Origin: JAIESQ01 sp964495375
Lineage (GTDB): Bacteria > Planctomycetota > Planctomycetia > Pirellulales > JAEUIK01
Assembly (NCBI GenBank): GCA_964495375.1
Contig: CAZBWM010000009.1
Location: forward strand, 72,509-136,508
Direction: 5' to 3'
Length of the DNA: 64,000 nucleotides
Every line of letters begins with the position of its first letter. Within the stretch, counting starts at the first letter, position 1. The notes below the pieces were generated by a model. It was given only the letters and a program-made list of their open reading frames with translations, made no database searches and was not told where the DNA came from. Position numbers and translations under genes: made by a program. Shown piece after piece: positions 45,230 to 53,650 of the stretch.

Positions 45230-45587
45230 CTAGCGACGAACCCGCGCGTGATTTTCCACCACGCGGACTGGGAAAAAAGGCTACGTTTCAGAACTGTTTT
45301 TCACCGCGAGGTGCAGAAATAGTGAACGCGTGCCGGCGCACCAAGGGTGCGCCGCGTGCGTAGAAGTCGCCGGGACATTGCCCGATCAGGTTCTTAACGG
45401 AGAGCTTGCTGGCAACGACGGCACGGAAATGTTTGCCTTGTTTACGCAGTCTGACGCGCGGCGCTAGCAGCGCGTGTGGATAGAGAAAACCGCAACTCGA
45501 ATCCATTTTTTTGGTTGCTTGACAGTTCGTGCGGACCCCGGTCTAACGAACTACACGCACCGAAAAAACCCGCGGCGAGGACATCCC
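45230..45587. other. Intergenic region
   Basis: About 360 bases. A perfect 8-bp hairpin GGCGCACC-AAG-GGTGCGCC lies at 45335-45353. GCGAGG precedes the next ATG. No gene is supported. Confidence 0.35.
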
Positions 45588-47006
45588 ATGCTGTCACGTC
45601 GAATGAAGTCTTCCTTGATCGTCGCTACGTCGCTTGCCGCCCTGACTGGCGCGCCGACCGAGAGCAAGGCGATCTTTCACTGGTTCAAGAGCTGCTGCAA
45701 ACCGGCGCCGGTCATTGCCGCGACTCCTTCGTGCAGCCCCGTTCCGCAATCGGTTGCGTACGTGCCGACGACCGCCTACCGCGCGCAGTACGTGAATGTG
45801 CCGGTGACCGCTTACTCACCAGTCACCACGTGCAGCCCGTGCGGCGGACAACAAACCTACATGCAGCCAGTGACGACTTATCGGCCGCAGGTGCAGATGG
45901 TTCCCTATACGACCTATCGACTCGTCTACTCGGCGCTGGTCGCGCCACCGGCGGTTGCCGTGCCCGTCGCGGCTCCCGTAGCCGTGAGCGCTCCGGTTGC
46001 AGCCACGACGATGTACGCGCCGGCCGCGCCATCGGCGGTTTCGTATGGAGCGCCGGCCCTGATGCCGACGACGGTGAATTATGCCGCTCCCGCGATGCCG
46101 GCTAAGCCGTGCAACTGCGGTGCAGGCGCTGCGAGCCCCGTGGCAGCGACGACCTATGCTGCCCCCGCGGCGATGGGCGCTCCGGCGGCCGCCACTACCT
46201 ATTACGCGCCGGCCGGCGCACCGGTGCAGCGATCGGTCGTCGTGCCAGGCGCCGCAGGCGTTCCGGCAGGCGCCGCATACCCTCAAGGCACGAATTATCC
46301 CCAAGCTACTGTGCAGCCCGCTCCCACTGCGAGTGGAGCAGCAACGACCTATGCGACGCCCGGCGCCGCGAGTGGCACGACGAATTATCCGAGCGGCACG
46401 ACCAACTACCCTCCCGCCAACTACCCGTCGGCGACGCAGAGCGCGCCGAACAGTATGCCGAGCAGCACGACGAACTACCCGCCGCCAACCCCCGGCTCGA
46501 CGAGCGGGCAACCGGCTTCCGGCACGCAATCGGCGCCCTCAAGCGGCGCCGCGATCCCCAATTCAGCGAATCCGAATGCCGCGGCTCCCCCCGAGCCCAC
46601 CACGCCGCCAATGCAGCCGATCAATCCTGGTGCCTCGAGTGCGCCGGCCACCGGATCGGGCGCCGCGCCAGCCTCGAACCCAACTCCCGCGCCGCAACCT
46701 GCCGACACCTCGAACTTGCCTGCGTACCTGCGGATCACGCCGATTCCCGACAGCGAGCGTCAACCCAGCTCGGTGCCGAGCACTTCGACTGGCCCTTACT
46801 TGGGGCCCAGCGGTTCCAGTGGTTCGACGATGCCGGCCGATAGTTCGACCGGTCGCGTGACTTCGATTGTCCGTCCGATCGGCAATGCCACGCCGCGCGT
46901 GGCGCAGACGATCGGCACGTCGAACGCCCGTCAGCAGGCTGGCAATTTGCGACAAACCTCGACCGGCCGCTGGGTCGACGACAGCGGTTGGACTGCTGGC
47001 AAGTAG
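45588..47006 (+). CDS. Secreted Pro/Ala/Thr/Ser-rich low-complexity protein
   Basis: A 472-residue protein with a signal peptide (KSSLIVATSLAALTGAPTES). After FHWFKSCCKPAPVIA comes a region with VPTTAYRAQYVNVPVTAYSP and YMQPVTTYRPQVQMVPYTTY, in which Y-x-x-P-V-T-x-Y units recur, then some 300 residues of Ala, Pro, Thr, Ser and Gly with NYPSGT and NYPPAN units. Its end is SGRWVDDSGWTAGK-like. Composition fits an extended cell-surface or spore-coat-like protein; no enzyme domain is visible. The start at 45588 has GCGAGG at good distance. Homologous short repeats are common in planctomycete exoproteins. Confidence 0.7.
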   Translation: MLSRRMKSSLIVATSLAALTGAPTESKAIFHWFKSCCKPAPVIAATPSCSPVPQSVAYVPTTAYRAQYVNVPVTAYSPVTTCSPCGGQQTYMQPVTTYRPQVQMVPYTTYRLVYSALVAPPAVAVPVAAPVAVSAPVAATTMYAPAAPSAVSYGAPALMPTTVNYAAPAMPAKPCNCGAGAASPVAATTYAAPAAMGAPAAATTYYAPAGAPVQRSVVVPGAAGVPAGAAYPQGTNYPQATVQPAPTASGAATTYATPGAASGTTNYPSGTTNYPPANYPSATQSAPNSMPSSTTNYPPPTPGSTSGQPASGTQSAPSSGAAIPNSANPNAAAPPEPTTPPMQPINPGASSAPATGSGAAPASNPTPAPQPADTSNLPAYLRITPIPDSERQPSSVPSTSTGPYLGPSGSSGSTMPADSSTGRVTSIVRPIGNATPRVAQTIGTSNARQQAGNLRQTSTGRWVDDSGWTAGK

Positions 47007-47352
47007 TCATTCGCCCCCCAACAGGCAGTCATCCAAGTTGTCGTTTGAGCGCCGCTGCGACGCTCTCAAAGTCGCTGGCGGACTGAATTTCTCACCACCG
47101 CAGCGACGCCGAGCGATGCGCTCCGCAAGCGCCAATTTCTCGGGCCGCACATGGCCTGCGGCTACCTGTCAAAACGCCTTGCTTCTGGCCTTTACCCAAA
47201 CGGGGGTTCTCGGCACAATACCGCCCGCCTCGTGATGGGCGTGAGCCTTCTGCGCCCACGGCGGCTGGCGCAAGGTATGCCAGTCACCCGGCGAATCCGC
47301 CGCACCGGGACCACGGATGGCCCGGCACCATCGCAGCAAGGAGCGCGAAACC
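47007..47352. other. Intergenic region before skp/ompH
   Basis: About 345 bases. GGAG (47340) precedes the GTG start of the next gene. No other feature, RNA gene or hairpin stood out. Confidence 0.3.
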
Positions 47353-48036
47353 GTGAAGCAGCCTTTGATTTTGGCCGCCCTCGTGGCCCTGGGATTTTCG
47401 TTCATCAACTCGGCAGCGTGGGGCCAGGCAGGGGCTCGCCCGGCCGGCCCGGCACCGCAGGTCGCGGCCGTCGATATCGTGACCATCTTCGAAAAGTACA
47501 CGGCGTTCACCGAGCGCAAAGCGCAGTGGGACAGCGAACGTGAGCGGATCGAAGCCGAGATGCAGAGCCTGCAATCGCAGTTGCAAGCCATGGCCGCCCG
47601 TGCCAAGGAGTTCAAGCCCGGCACCCCCGAGTTCACTAAGCTCGAGCAGGAGTACGCCGTCGCCGAGGCCGAAGCCAAGTCGAAGATGTCGGTCAAGCAG
47701 CGCGAGCACTTCTTGCGGCAGGGCAAGATGTTCTATCAGACTTACAGCGAAGTCGTCGAAGAGATCAAAATCTTCGCCGAGCGCAACAACATCTTGATGG
47801 TGCTGCGCTACAACGGCACCGCGGTCGACCTGGAAAACGCTCAGGAGCTGATGGCCGAGATGGGCGAAGAGGTCGTCTACTACAACAAGCAGATCGACAT
47901 CTCCGATCACATCATCGCCCAGTTGAACAGCCGGCGTCCCGCGCGTGGGCCGGCGGCACCGCAGGCCGGTGCGGCGCCAGCGGGGCCGCGCGTGGCCAGC
48001 CCGCCGGGAGTTCCGGGCGCTCCGCGTCCTCGCTAG
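47353..48036 (+). CDS. OmpH/Skp family periplasmic chaperone-like protein
   Basis: A 227-residue protein starting at GTG (KQPLILAALVALGFSFINSA signal peptide). The Skp/OmpH pattern shows: AAVDIVTIFEKYTAFTERKA near the start, a long coiled coil (WDSERERIEAEMQSLQSQLQ and on through SKMSVKQREHFLRQ), then EEIKIFAERNNILMVLRYNG and VYYNKQIDIS. Skp shields unfolded outer-membrane proteins in the periplasm. A Pro/Ala-rich tail follows. The order skp-lpxC-lpxA is the conserved neighbourhood of outer-membrane biogenesis. Confidence 0.88.
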   Translation: MKQPLILAALVALGFSFINSAAWGQAGARPAGPAPQVAAVDIVTIFEKYTAFTERKAQWDSERERIEAEMQSLQSQLQAMAARAKEFKPGTPEFTKLEQEYAVAEAEAKSKMSVKQREHFLRQGKMFYQTYSEVVEEIKIFAERNNILMVLRYNGTAVDLENAQELMAEMGEEVVYYNKQIDISDHIIAQLNSRRPARGPAAPQAGAAPAGPRVASPPGVPGAPRPR

Positions 48037-48164
48037 CGAACAGTTCACGATCAACTCGTCGCCGGTCCGCGCGAGGCACCGCGCGAGGCCGGGGCGAGTC
48101 GCCGCGACCTGCCTGGGCAGCCTTTCTCATCCGACGTTTCTCCTCTCGCACATGGGTTGACAGC

Positions 48165-49046
48165 TTGAACGGCTCCGCACGTTGCCAACGAACCATCACA
48201 CGCGCGGTCTCGGTGACCGGTTGCGGTTACTGGAGCGGGCGCGACGTGCGCGTCGAGTTTCGTCCGGCTGCCGCCAACGCGGGAGTGATCTTTGTGCGCG
48301 GAGACCTCGCCGGCGCGCCGCGGATCGCCGCGACCGTCGACCGGCGAATCGACGCCCCCCGGCGCACAGTTCTGGCGAGCAATGGCGCCCAGATCGAGAT
48401 GGTCGAACACATTCTGGCCGCTCTGGCCGGGCTGGAAATCGACAATTGCGAAGTGTGGGTCGACGCCGCCGAAATGCCCGGCTGCGACGGTTCGAGCAAA
48501 GCCTTTGTTGACGCGCTACTGACGACCGAGTTCGTTGAACAACCAGCGGCCTGCCGCGTGCTGCACGTCGAACAAACGGTTCGGATGGGAAGCGACGACT
48601 GCTGGATTGAAGCCCGGCCTGCCTTGCGGCCCGGCCTCACCTTGCAGTATCGGCTCGACTACGGCCCGGCCAACGCTATCGGGCGGCAAACCTTGAGCCT
48701 GGCGATCACGCCCGCCACGTTTCGCCGCGAGTTGGCCGACAGCCGCACGTTTTTGTTGCGGAGTGAAGCCGACTGGCTGCAAGCCCAGGGCCTGGCCAAG
48801 CGGGCCACGTATTCCGACTTGCTCGTCTTCGGCGACGACGGACCGATCGACAACGTCTTACGCTACCCCGATGAATGCGTGCGGCACAAGCTGCTCGATC
48901 TGGTCGGCGACCTGGCCTTGGCCGGTCAGCCCATCAGCGGGCACGTCGTCGCGTATCGCAGTGGACACCACCTGAATGCCGAACTCGTGCGAAACTTGTT
49001 GGCCCATCAAGTCGCCCCCAGCCAAGGATGGCTGCAGAGCGCCTGA
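48165..49046 (+). CDS. lpxC: UDP-3-O-acyl-N-acetylglucosamine deacetylase
   Basis: A 293-residue zinc enzyme that commits lipid A synthesis by removing the acetyl group from UDP-3-O-acyl-GlcNAc. The start (TTG) gives MNGSARCQRTITRAVSVTG. Zinc-ligand and catalytic motifs are MVEHILAALAGLEIDNCEVW (first His), EMPGCDGSSKAF, and GHHLNAELVRNLLA at the end, with a conserved D in LDLVGDLAL. It is a single-domain form, not fused to FabZ as in some groups. Weak start codon and no clear Shine-Dalgarno sequence suggest low or regulated translation. Confidence 0.93.
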   Translation: MNGSARCQRTITRAVSVTGCGYWSGRDVRVEFRPAAANAGVIFVRGDLAGAPRIAATVDRRIDAPRRTVLASNGAQIEMVEHILAALAGLEIDNCEVWVDAAEMPGCDGSSKAFVDALLTTEFVEQPAACRVLHVEQTVRMGSDDCWIEARPALRPGLTLQYRLDYGPANAIGRQTLSLAITPATFRRELADSRTFLLRSEADWLQAQGLAKRATYSDLLVFGDDGPIDNVLRYPDECVRHKLLDLVGDLALAGQPISGHVVAYRSGHHLNAELVRNLLAHQVAPSQGWLQSA

Positions 49047-49077
49047 TATTGCGTGTGGAGATTCCGGAGTGCTAAGG

Positions 49078-49884
49078 ATGGCAACCTACACGGCCGAGCA
49101 CGTCTCGATCGACCCTCGCGCCCAAATCGATCGCGACGTCGAGATCGGTCCGTTCTGCACGATCGGCCCCGATGTGAAGATCGGCGCCGGCACCCGGCTG
49201 CTGAGCAACGTGACGATCATGGGCAATGTCACGATCGGCGCGCATAACACCATCTATCCCGGCGTGGTGATCGGCGGCGAACCGCAGGACCTCTCGTATG
49301 CCGGCTCGCCGACCCGCGTCGAAATCGGCGACCACAACATGATCCGCGAAGGGGTCACGATCAACCGCGCCACCGAGAAAGAAGACGGAGTCACCTCCGT
49401 CGGCAACCATAACTACTTGATGGGTTACTCGCACGTCGCCCACGATTGCAAGCTCGGCGATCACATCGTCATCGCCAACGGCACGCTGCTCGGCGGACAC
49501 GTTCACATTCATAGCCACGCATCGCTCTCGGGCGGAGTCGGCGTGCATCATTTTACCACGATCGGCGGTTACAGTTTCATCGGCGGCTTGAGCCGCGTGC
49601 TGCACGATGTGCCGCCGTTCATGCTCGCCGAAGGGCATCCCGCCCGGCCGCGCTGCATCAATGTCGTGTCGCTGAAGCGCAACAGCTTCAGCACCGAGGC
49701 CGTGCAAAGCCTGGCCGAAGCGCACCGCTTGATCTATCGGGCCAAGGTGGGCCTCGATCACGCTCGCGAAATCCTCCGCACCAACGAACAACTGCTGCCG
49801 CAAGTCAACGAGCTGCTGAGCTTCATCCAGGATCAGCAAGAAGGCAAGCACGGCCGCGCCCGCGAACGCCGGAGGGCCGCGTGA
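49078..49884 (+). CDS. lpxA: UDP-N-acetylglucosamine acyltransferase
   Basis: A 268-residue left-handed beta-helix acyltransferase, the first step in lipid A synthesis. Hexapeptide repeats start at AEHVSIDPRAQIDRDVEIGP and run to about residue 185; VVIGGEPQDLSYAG is the LpxA signature, and the catalytic His lies in YSHVAHDCKLGDHIVIANGT. The C-terminal helical domain starts RCINVVSLKRNSFSTEAV. CCGGAG at 8 bases precedes the ATG. The stop overlaps the next gene. It probably uses GlcNAc or, with its neighbour, GlcNAc3N as acceptor. Confidence 0.93.
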   Translation: MATYTAEHVSIDPRAQIDRDVEIGPFCTIGPDVKIGAGTRLLSNVTIMGNVTIGAHNTIYPGVVIGGEPQDLSYAGSPTRVEIGDHNMIREGVTINRATEKEDGVTSVGNHNYLMGYSHVAHDCKLGDHIVIANGTLLGGHVHIHSHASLSGGVGVHHFTTIGGYSFIGGLSRVLHDVPPFMLAEGHPARPRCINVVSLKRNSFSTEAVQSLAEAHRLIYRAKVGLDHAREILRTNEQLLPQVNELLSFIQDQQEGKHGRARERRRAA

Positions 49885-51002
49885 AGCCGCTAAGAATGGC
49901 CGTGATCGGCGCCGGCCACCTGGGCCGGTTTCATACGCGAATTCTCGCCGGGCGGCCCGATGTCGACCTCGTCGGTATCGCCGATACCAATCCCACGGCC
50001 TGCCAGCAACTGGCCGACACCTGCGGCGCCGCGGCCTGGACGAACCACCAGCCGGCGATCGGCCGCATCGACGCCGCGGTGATCGCCACCCCCACGCGTT
50101 GGCATCATGCCGTGGCCTGCGATCTGCTGCGCGCCGGCGTTCATCTGTTGATCGAAAAGCCGTTGGCCTCGAACCTGGCCGAAGCCGACGAGCTCGTCAT
50201 GCTCGCCCGCCAGCATGGCGCCGTGTTGCAAGTCGGTCACGTCGAGCGATTCAATCCAGTCGTCGAGCAGGCCACGCCCGAGCGGATCGGCGCGCCGAAA
50301 TACATCGAAGCCTGCCGCACCGCGGCCCACAAGTTTCGTTCGCTCGACATCGGCGTCGTGCTCGATTTGATGATTCACGATATCGATCTCGTGCTCGCAC
50401 TCACCGGCGCCGAGGTCGTCCGCGTCGACGCCTTGGGGCTGGCCATGTTTGGCCGCCACGAAGATGTGGCCCAAGCCCGGCTCGTCCTCAGCAACGGTTG
50501 CGTGGCGAACCTCAATGCCTCGCGGGCGAGCTTCGTCGCGCGGCGCAGTTTGCAGATCTGGGGCGACCGCGGCTTTGCGGGGCTCGATCTCGGCGCACGA
50601 ACCGCCACGCTGGTGCGTCCCGACGAGAAACTGCTCAGCGACGACTTCGACGTCGAGCACTTGCCCGCCGACGAGATCGCTCGCTACCGCGACAACCTCT
50701 TCGGCGAACTACTGCATCTCGAGCCGACGACCGCCGGCGAAGTGGACCAGCTCACAGCCGAACTGACCGATTTTGCGGAGAGCATTCGCACGGGCCGCGC
50801 GCCGCGCGTACCGGGCGAACAAGGACGCGCCGCGATGGCCGTCGCCGGGCAGGTGCTCGACGCGATTGCCACCCATCAGTGGGACGGCCGCGCCGACGGC
50901 CGCGTCGGACCATTCGCCGAACCGCCGGTGCATGTTCTCCCCGGCCCGCACTGGCATCGCCAGCCCTCCGCCGAACCCATGCCGCGCAAAGAAGCGGGGT
51001 AG
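49881..51002 (+). CDS. Gfo/Idh/MocA family oxidoreductase
   Basis: A 373-residue NAD(P)-dependent oxidoreductase; begins at GTG overlapping the lpxA stop. AVIGAGHLGRFHTRILAG (about residue 8) is the Rossmann GxGxxG, VDAAVIATPTRWHHAVACDL and GVHLLIEKPLASNLAEADEL with the family EKP motif follow, and HDIDLVLALTGAEVV lies in the substrate domain. Family members oxidise or reduce sugars and inositols. In gammaproteobacteria GnnA, of the same family, sits by lpxA and oxidises the 3-OH of UDP-GlcNAc for amidated lipid A; that role is a hypothesis. A GnnB-type aminotransferase is not in the window. Confidence 0.88.
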   Translation: MKPLRMAVIGAGHLGRFHTRILAGRPDVDLVGIADTNPTACQQLADTCGAAAWTNHQPAIGRIDAAVIATPTRWHHAVACDLLRAGVHLLIEKPLASNLAEADELVMLARQHGAVLQVGHVERFNPVVEQATPERIGAPKYIEACRTAAHKFRSLDIGVVLDLMIHDIDLVLALTGAEVVRVDALGLAMFGRHEDVAQARLVLSNGCVANLNASRASFVARRSLQIWGDRGFAGLDLGARTATLVRPDEKLLSDDFDVEHLPADEIARYRDNLFGELLHLEPTTAGEVDQLTAELTDFAESIRTGRAPRVPGEQGRAAMAVAGQVLDAIATHQWDGRADGRVGPFAEPPVHVLPGPHWHRQPSAEPMPRKEAG

Positions 51003-51031
51003 GGGGGCGATGACCTCTCGTGCGATCGGCC

Positions 51032-51982
51032 CTACGCCAGGTCCCGATCTTCGAACAACAACAGCGCTAAGACGAGCGCGGCGGTCGTATAGAGGGCGCA
51101 GTACAGGGCCGCCCAACCCAGATAGTCCAACGGGACCGAACTCCCCGCGGCGATACCCGCCTGGATGTTGAAGTCGTCCAGGTTGGGCAGCAGCGTCGCC
51201 AGGAACTTGCCCATGAACCGCACCAGCGGATACTGCCCGACCGCCGAGTTGACGACCGCCGGCATCAAGTGCCCTAGCAGGTAGATCGTCCAGCAGATCA
51301 GCAGGTTGGCCAGCATCGGCAGCCGCGTGGAGATCGCCACGCTTATGGCGACCAGCACGGTCGTTTCCAAGAACGCCAGCACGATGCCGGGAAGCACCTG
51401 GGCCATCTCAGCCTGACACTGCGCGGCGGTCGGCTGCGTGGCCGAGGTTTCGTGTGCGTCGTCCGACGCCTTGTACGAAACCGTCGCCAGAAAGATCCCA
51501 CCCAATACGATGAACATCATCGCGACGGGCACCAGAATGCCGAGAAACTTGCCGACGATGAACTGCCAGCGGCGAATCGGCTTGGAGAGCAGCGTCACTG
51601 CCGTGCGGCCGTCGATCTCGTCGGCGATCGACCAGCTCGAGGTCAACAGCGCGAACATCACCGCCAGCACAAGCATCAAGGTCAGCCCCGAGTCCTTGAG
51701 CATCTTGATGTCTTCGCCGAGCGTGTAATACGGAATGAACGGGAAGAGCAGAATCAGCACGACCGCGCCGAACGCCAGCTCGACCCAGAACAGCGGATGC
51801 GAGAGCCCCGCCTTGGCGGTCGTCAGCACAATCGGCGCCACCTTGGGCAGAAAGGCGCTCAACAGCGCGTAGAGCGCCACCAGCACCGCCAGCGCGCCGA
51901 GCACTCCCACGGCGATCGGCCACGTGGCCACGAGCCAGGGGGAGATTTCAGCCAACGGGAGAGGAAAGGCCGTCAGGTTCAC
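51032..51982 (-). CDS. ABC-2 type transporter permease
   Basis: A 316-residue inner-membrane protein with six or seven helices. Typical of the ABC-2/Nod family: a long first loop (KDSGLTLMLVLAVMFALLTS), EIDGRTAVTLLSKPIRRWQF (coupling helix, the E-x-G-x-x-x-L-L motif) and a PVAMMFIVLGGIFLATV helix. No ATP-binding partner is in the window. Its GTG start overlaps the stop of the acylphosphatase gene (GTGA). Confidence 0.8.
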   Translation of the reverse strand: MNLTAFPLPLAEISPWLVATWPIAVGVLGALAVLVALYALLSAFLPKVAPIVLTTAKAGLSHPLFWVELAFGAVVLILLFPFIPYYTLGEDIKMLKDSGLTLMLVLAVMFALLTSSWSIADEIDGRTAVTLLSKPIRRWQFIVGKFLGILVPVAMMFIVLGGIFLATVSYKASDDAHETSATQPTAAQCQAEMAQVLPGIVLAFLETTVLVAISVAISTRLPMLANLLICWTIYLLGHLMPAVVNSAVGQYPLVRFMGKFLATLLPNLDDFNIQAGIAAGSSVPLDYLGWAALYCALYTTAALVLALLLFEDRDLA

Positions 51983-52287
51983 GTTCTGATCTCGAAGTCG
52001 TTGAATTCGCCAGTCGCCACGGCGGGGCGGACATTGCTGCCGGCGATCTGTTCTTGAAAACGCGCCCCCACCCGGGCCAAAAACCGCTCGATCTCGGCGG
52101 CTTCCCCTTCGACGACGAGCCGCACCTGGCCATCCGTCAGGTTTTCCACAAAGCCTGTCACGGCAAAACCCTGCGCGATCTGCCGCGTGGTATAGCGGAA
52201 ACCAACCCCTTGCACGCGGCCATGATACAAAATCTCGCGACGTTGCCGCGTAGTTTCCAACGCACCGATCCCGTGAGTGGTTCGCAT
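51979..52287 (-). CDS. acyP: Acylphosphatase
   Basis: A 102-residue enzyme that hydrolyses acyl phosphates. The substrate-binding loop GRVQGVGFRYTTRQIAQGF is exact, and VTGFVENLTDGQVRLVVEGE carries the catalytic Asn (FVENLTDG). The start at 52287 (MRTTHGIGALETTRQRREIL) was chosen; an upstream frame to 52419 begins in noncoding sequence. Overlaps the permease start by 4 bases, so the two are in one transcript. Confidence 0.93.
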   Translation of the reverse strand: MRTTHGIGALETTRQRREILYHGRVQGVGFRYTTRQIAQGFAVTGFVENLTDGQVRLVVEGEAAEIERFLARVGARFQEQIAGSNVRPAVATGEFNDFEIRT

Positions 52288-52440
52288 TTTAGTCACGCCG
52301 TGGGCAACATTTCCGAGAATACCACGCCGAGCGGGGGAATCGTCAGGGGGCGGTAGTGGGTCGGTTTGAAAAGCGTGTGCCCCGGGGCTCTGCCCAAGGC
52401 CAGGGGGCCGCTCCCGCACCGCGGCCAGGCAGCCGGCCGG

Positions 52441-52725
52441 TCACTCGTCGACGACGTCGGCCAGCAGCGAAACCGCCACGATCTCGGACGTCCGCACCCA
52501 CACTTTCTGCCGGTTCGGCCGAACCCCATGCCGGCGGATCTCAAGCACGTACTTTTCGCGGGTGGTCGAGGTGTCGCGCAGGTCGTGGACGTCGGCTTCG
52601 ACGAGCTCGACGTAGCTGGAGCCCTCGGCCCGCAGACGCCCGACGATTACGAACGGGGCGACGCAGTCGATGACGACCGTCTGCCCTTCGAGGGCCTGCC
52701 AAGGGGAACTGCTGCTGGCGATCAT
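52441..52725 (-). CDS. Small conserved-looking protein, Sm/SH3-like fold possible
   Basis: A 94-residue protein with alternating beta character: LEGQTVVIDCVAPFVIVGRL, SSYVELVEADVHDLRDT, KYVLEIRRHGVRPNRQKVWV, then SEIVAVSLLADVV. The pattern of a G-x-x-V-x-V-D start, G-R-L and a V-E-L-x-x-A-D-V-H-D stretch recalls Sm-like or ribosome-associated SH3 folds, but no name can be given. It could be RNA-binding. No signal peptide or helix anchor. It lies 154 bases upstream of acyP on the same strand. Confidence 0.55.
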   Translation of the reverse strand: MIASSSSPWQALEGQTVVIDCVAPFVIVGRLRAEGSSYVELVEADVHDLRDTSTTREKYVLEIRRHGVRPNRQKVWVRTSEIVAVSLLADVVDE

Positions 52726-52753
52726 GGCGTTGCCGAGTTGGGTCGGGTGGGGC

Positions 52754-52859
52754 TAAGAATCGACCGCAAGAGAACTTCTCCACAAGTCCCTCTCCCCTTT
52801 CGGCAGAGGGTAGGGTGAAGGGTTCCGAAATCAGGAAGTTCTCTTGCGGTCGACCCTAA
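52754..52859. repeat. Hairpin repeat family 1, copy D (core inverted)
   Basis: Left arm TCGACCGCAAGAGAACTTCT and right arm GGAAGTTCTCTTGCGGTCGA are complementary over about 20 bases. The core, read in the opposite orientation from copies A-C, is CCCTCTCCCCTTTCGGCAGA then GGGTAGGGTGAAGGG. It is separated from copy E by about 165 bases without a gene. Confidence 0.85.
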
Positions 52860-53025
52860 ACTTCACCATAGACGGGATTTGCGGCGACGGCAAATTGGCC
52901 CCCACAACTCCCGCCAAGGGGCGTGGACACGACCCGCCCGCGGCAGTTACATTACTGGGCTGGCTTGATGCGGGTTTTTTGGGGAAAGCTGCCCGGCGGT
53001 CATTGGCCGCGGGGCTTGCGCTTTG

Positions 53026-53134
53026 CTTAGGAACTGCCGAGAAATGGCTTCTCCTTGATCCCCTCTCCCCTCGTGGAAAAGGGCAGGGTGAGGGGGGAAG
53101 AAAACGGGAAGGAATTTCTCGGCGGTTCGTTAAG
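53026..53134. repeat. Hairpin repeat family 1, copy E (core inverted)
   Basis: Left arm CTTAGGAACTGCCGAGAAAT and right arm ATTTCTCGGCGGTTCGTTAA pair with a few mismatches. The core is CCCCTCTCCCCTCGTGGAAA then AGGGCAGGGTGAGGGG, in the same orientation as copy D. The rpsU start follows 68 bases later. Confidence 0.85.
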
Positions 53135-53201
53135 GTTTTTGCGCCCGCCGGCTGGGTTTCGGATTCACTTACTCTAACGCAAAGGAGACAAGGAGTGATT
53201 C

Positions 53202-53399
53202 GTGGTTAAGTTGAAGGTCCGCGAGAGCGAATCGATTCATGAAGCCGTTCGCCGCTTTCGCAAGCTCGTCGAACGCAGCGGCATCAAGAAGGAAATGCGC
53301 CGCAAAGAATATTACGAAAAGCCGAGCGACACGCGTCGCCGCGCCCGCCTGCGTGCTGAGCGTCGTGCTCGCCGTGGCCGTCTCCCTGCCGCGCGTTAA
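53202..53399 (+). CDS. rpsU: 30S ribosomal protein S21
   Basis: A 65-residue basic protein of the small subunit. VKLKVRESESIHEAVRRFRK, then VERSGIKKEMRRKEYYEKPS and RRRARLRAERRARRGR match the S21 family throughout. It starts with GTG at 53202, with AAGGAG at 6 bases. The gene is not in a ribosomal protein operon, as usual. Preceded by hairpin repeat copies D and E. Confidence 0.94.
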   Translation: MVKLKVRESESIHEAVRRFRKLVERSGIKKEMRRKEYYEKPSDTRRRARLRAERRARRGRLPAAR

Positions 53400-53650
53400 G
53401 ACGCGGCCTGAGTTCATCCCGTTCTGCGGGACTTCTGGCTCGTTGTGAGCGCGCGCGCTGACTCAGCCCGCCGCACGCGATGGTTGGTTGCCATCCTTCG
53501 GTAGCGAGAAATTGCCAGCGCGTGAGACCGCGCTGCCGAACGGTGCAAGAACAATTCATCGGCCTAAGCGCCGTCGACTGCCCTCAAGGCACCAGCGCCA
53601 AGGCCGTGCCAATCACTGGCGTGGGGCAGAGCGCGAAACCTCTCACGCGT

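Noticed and set aside
52754..53134. Two hairpins 165 bases apart considered as a CRISPR array
   Set aside because: Only two units, with inverted core orientation and differing arms, no uniform spacers and no cas gene; they belong to hairpin family 1.
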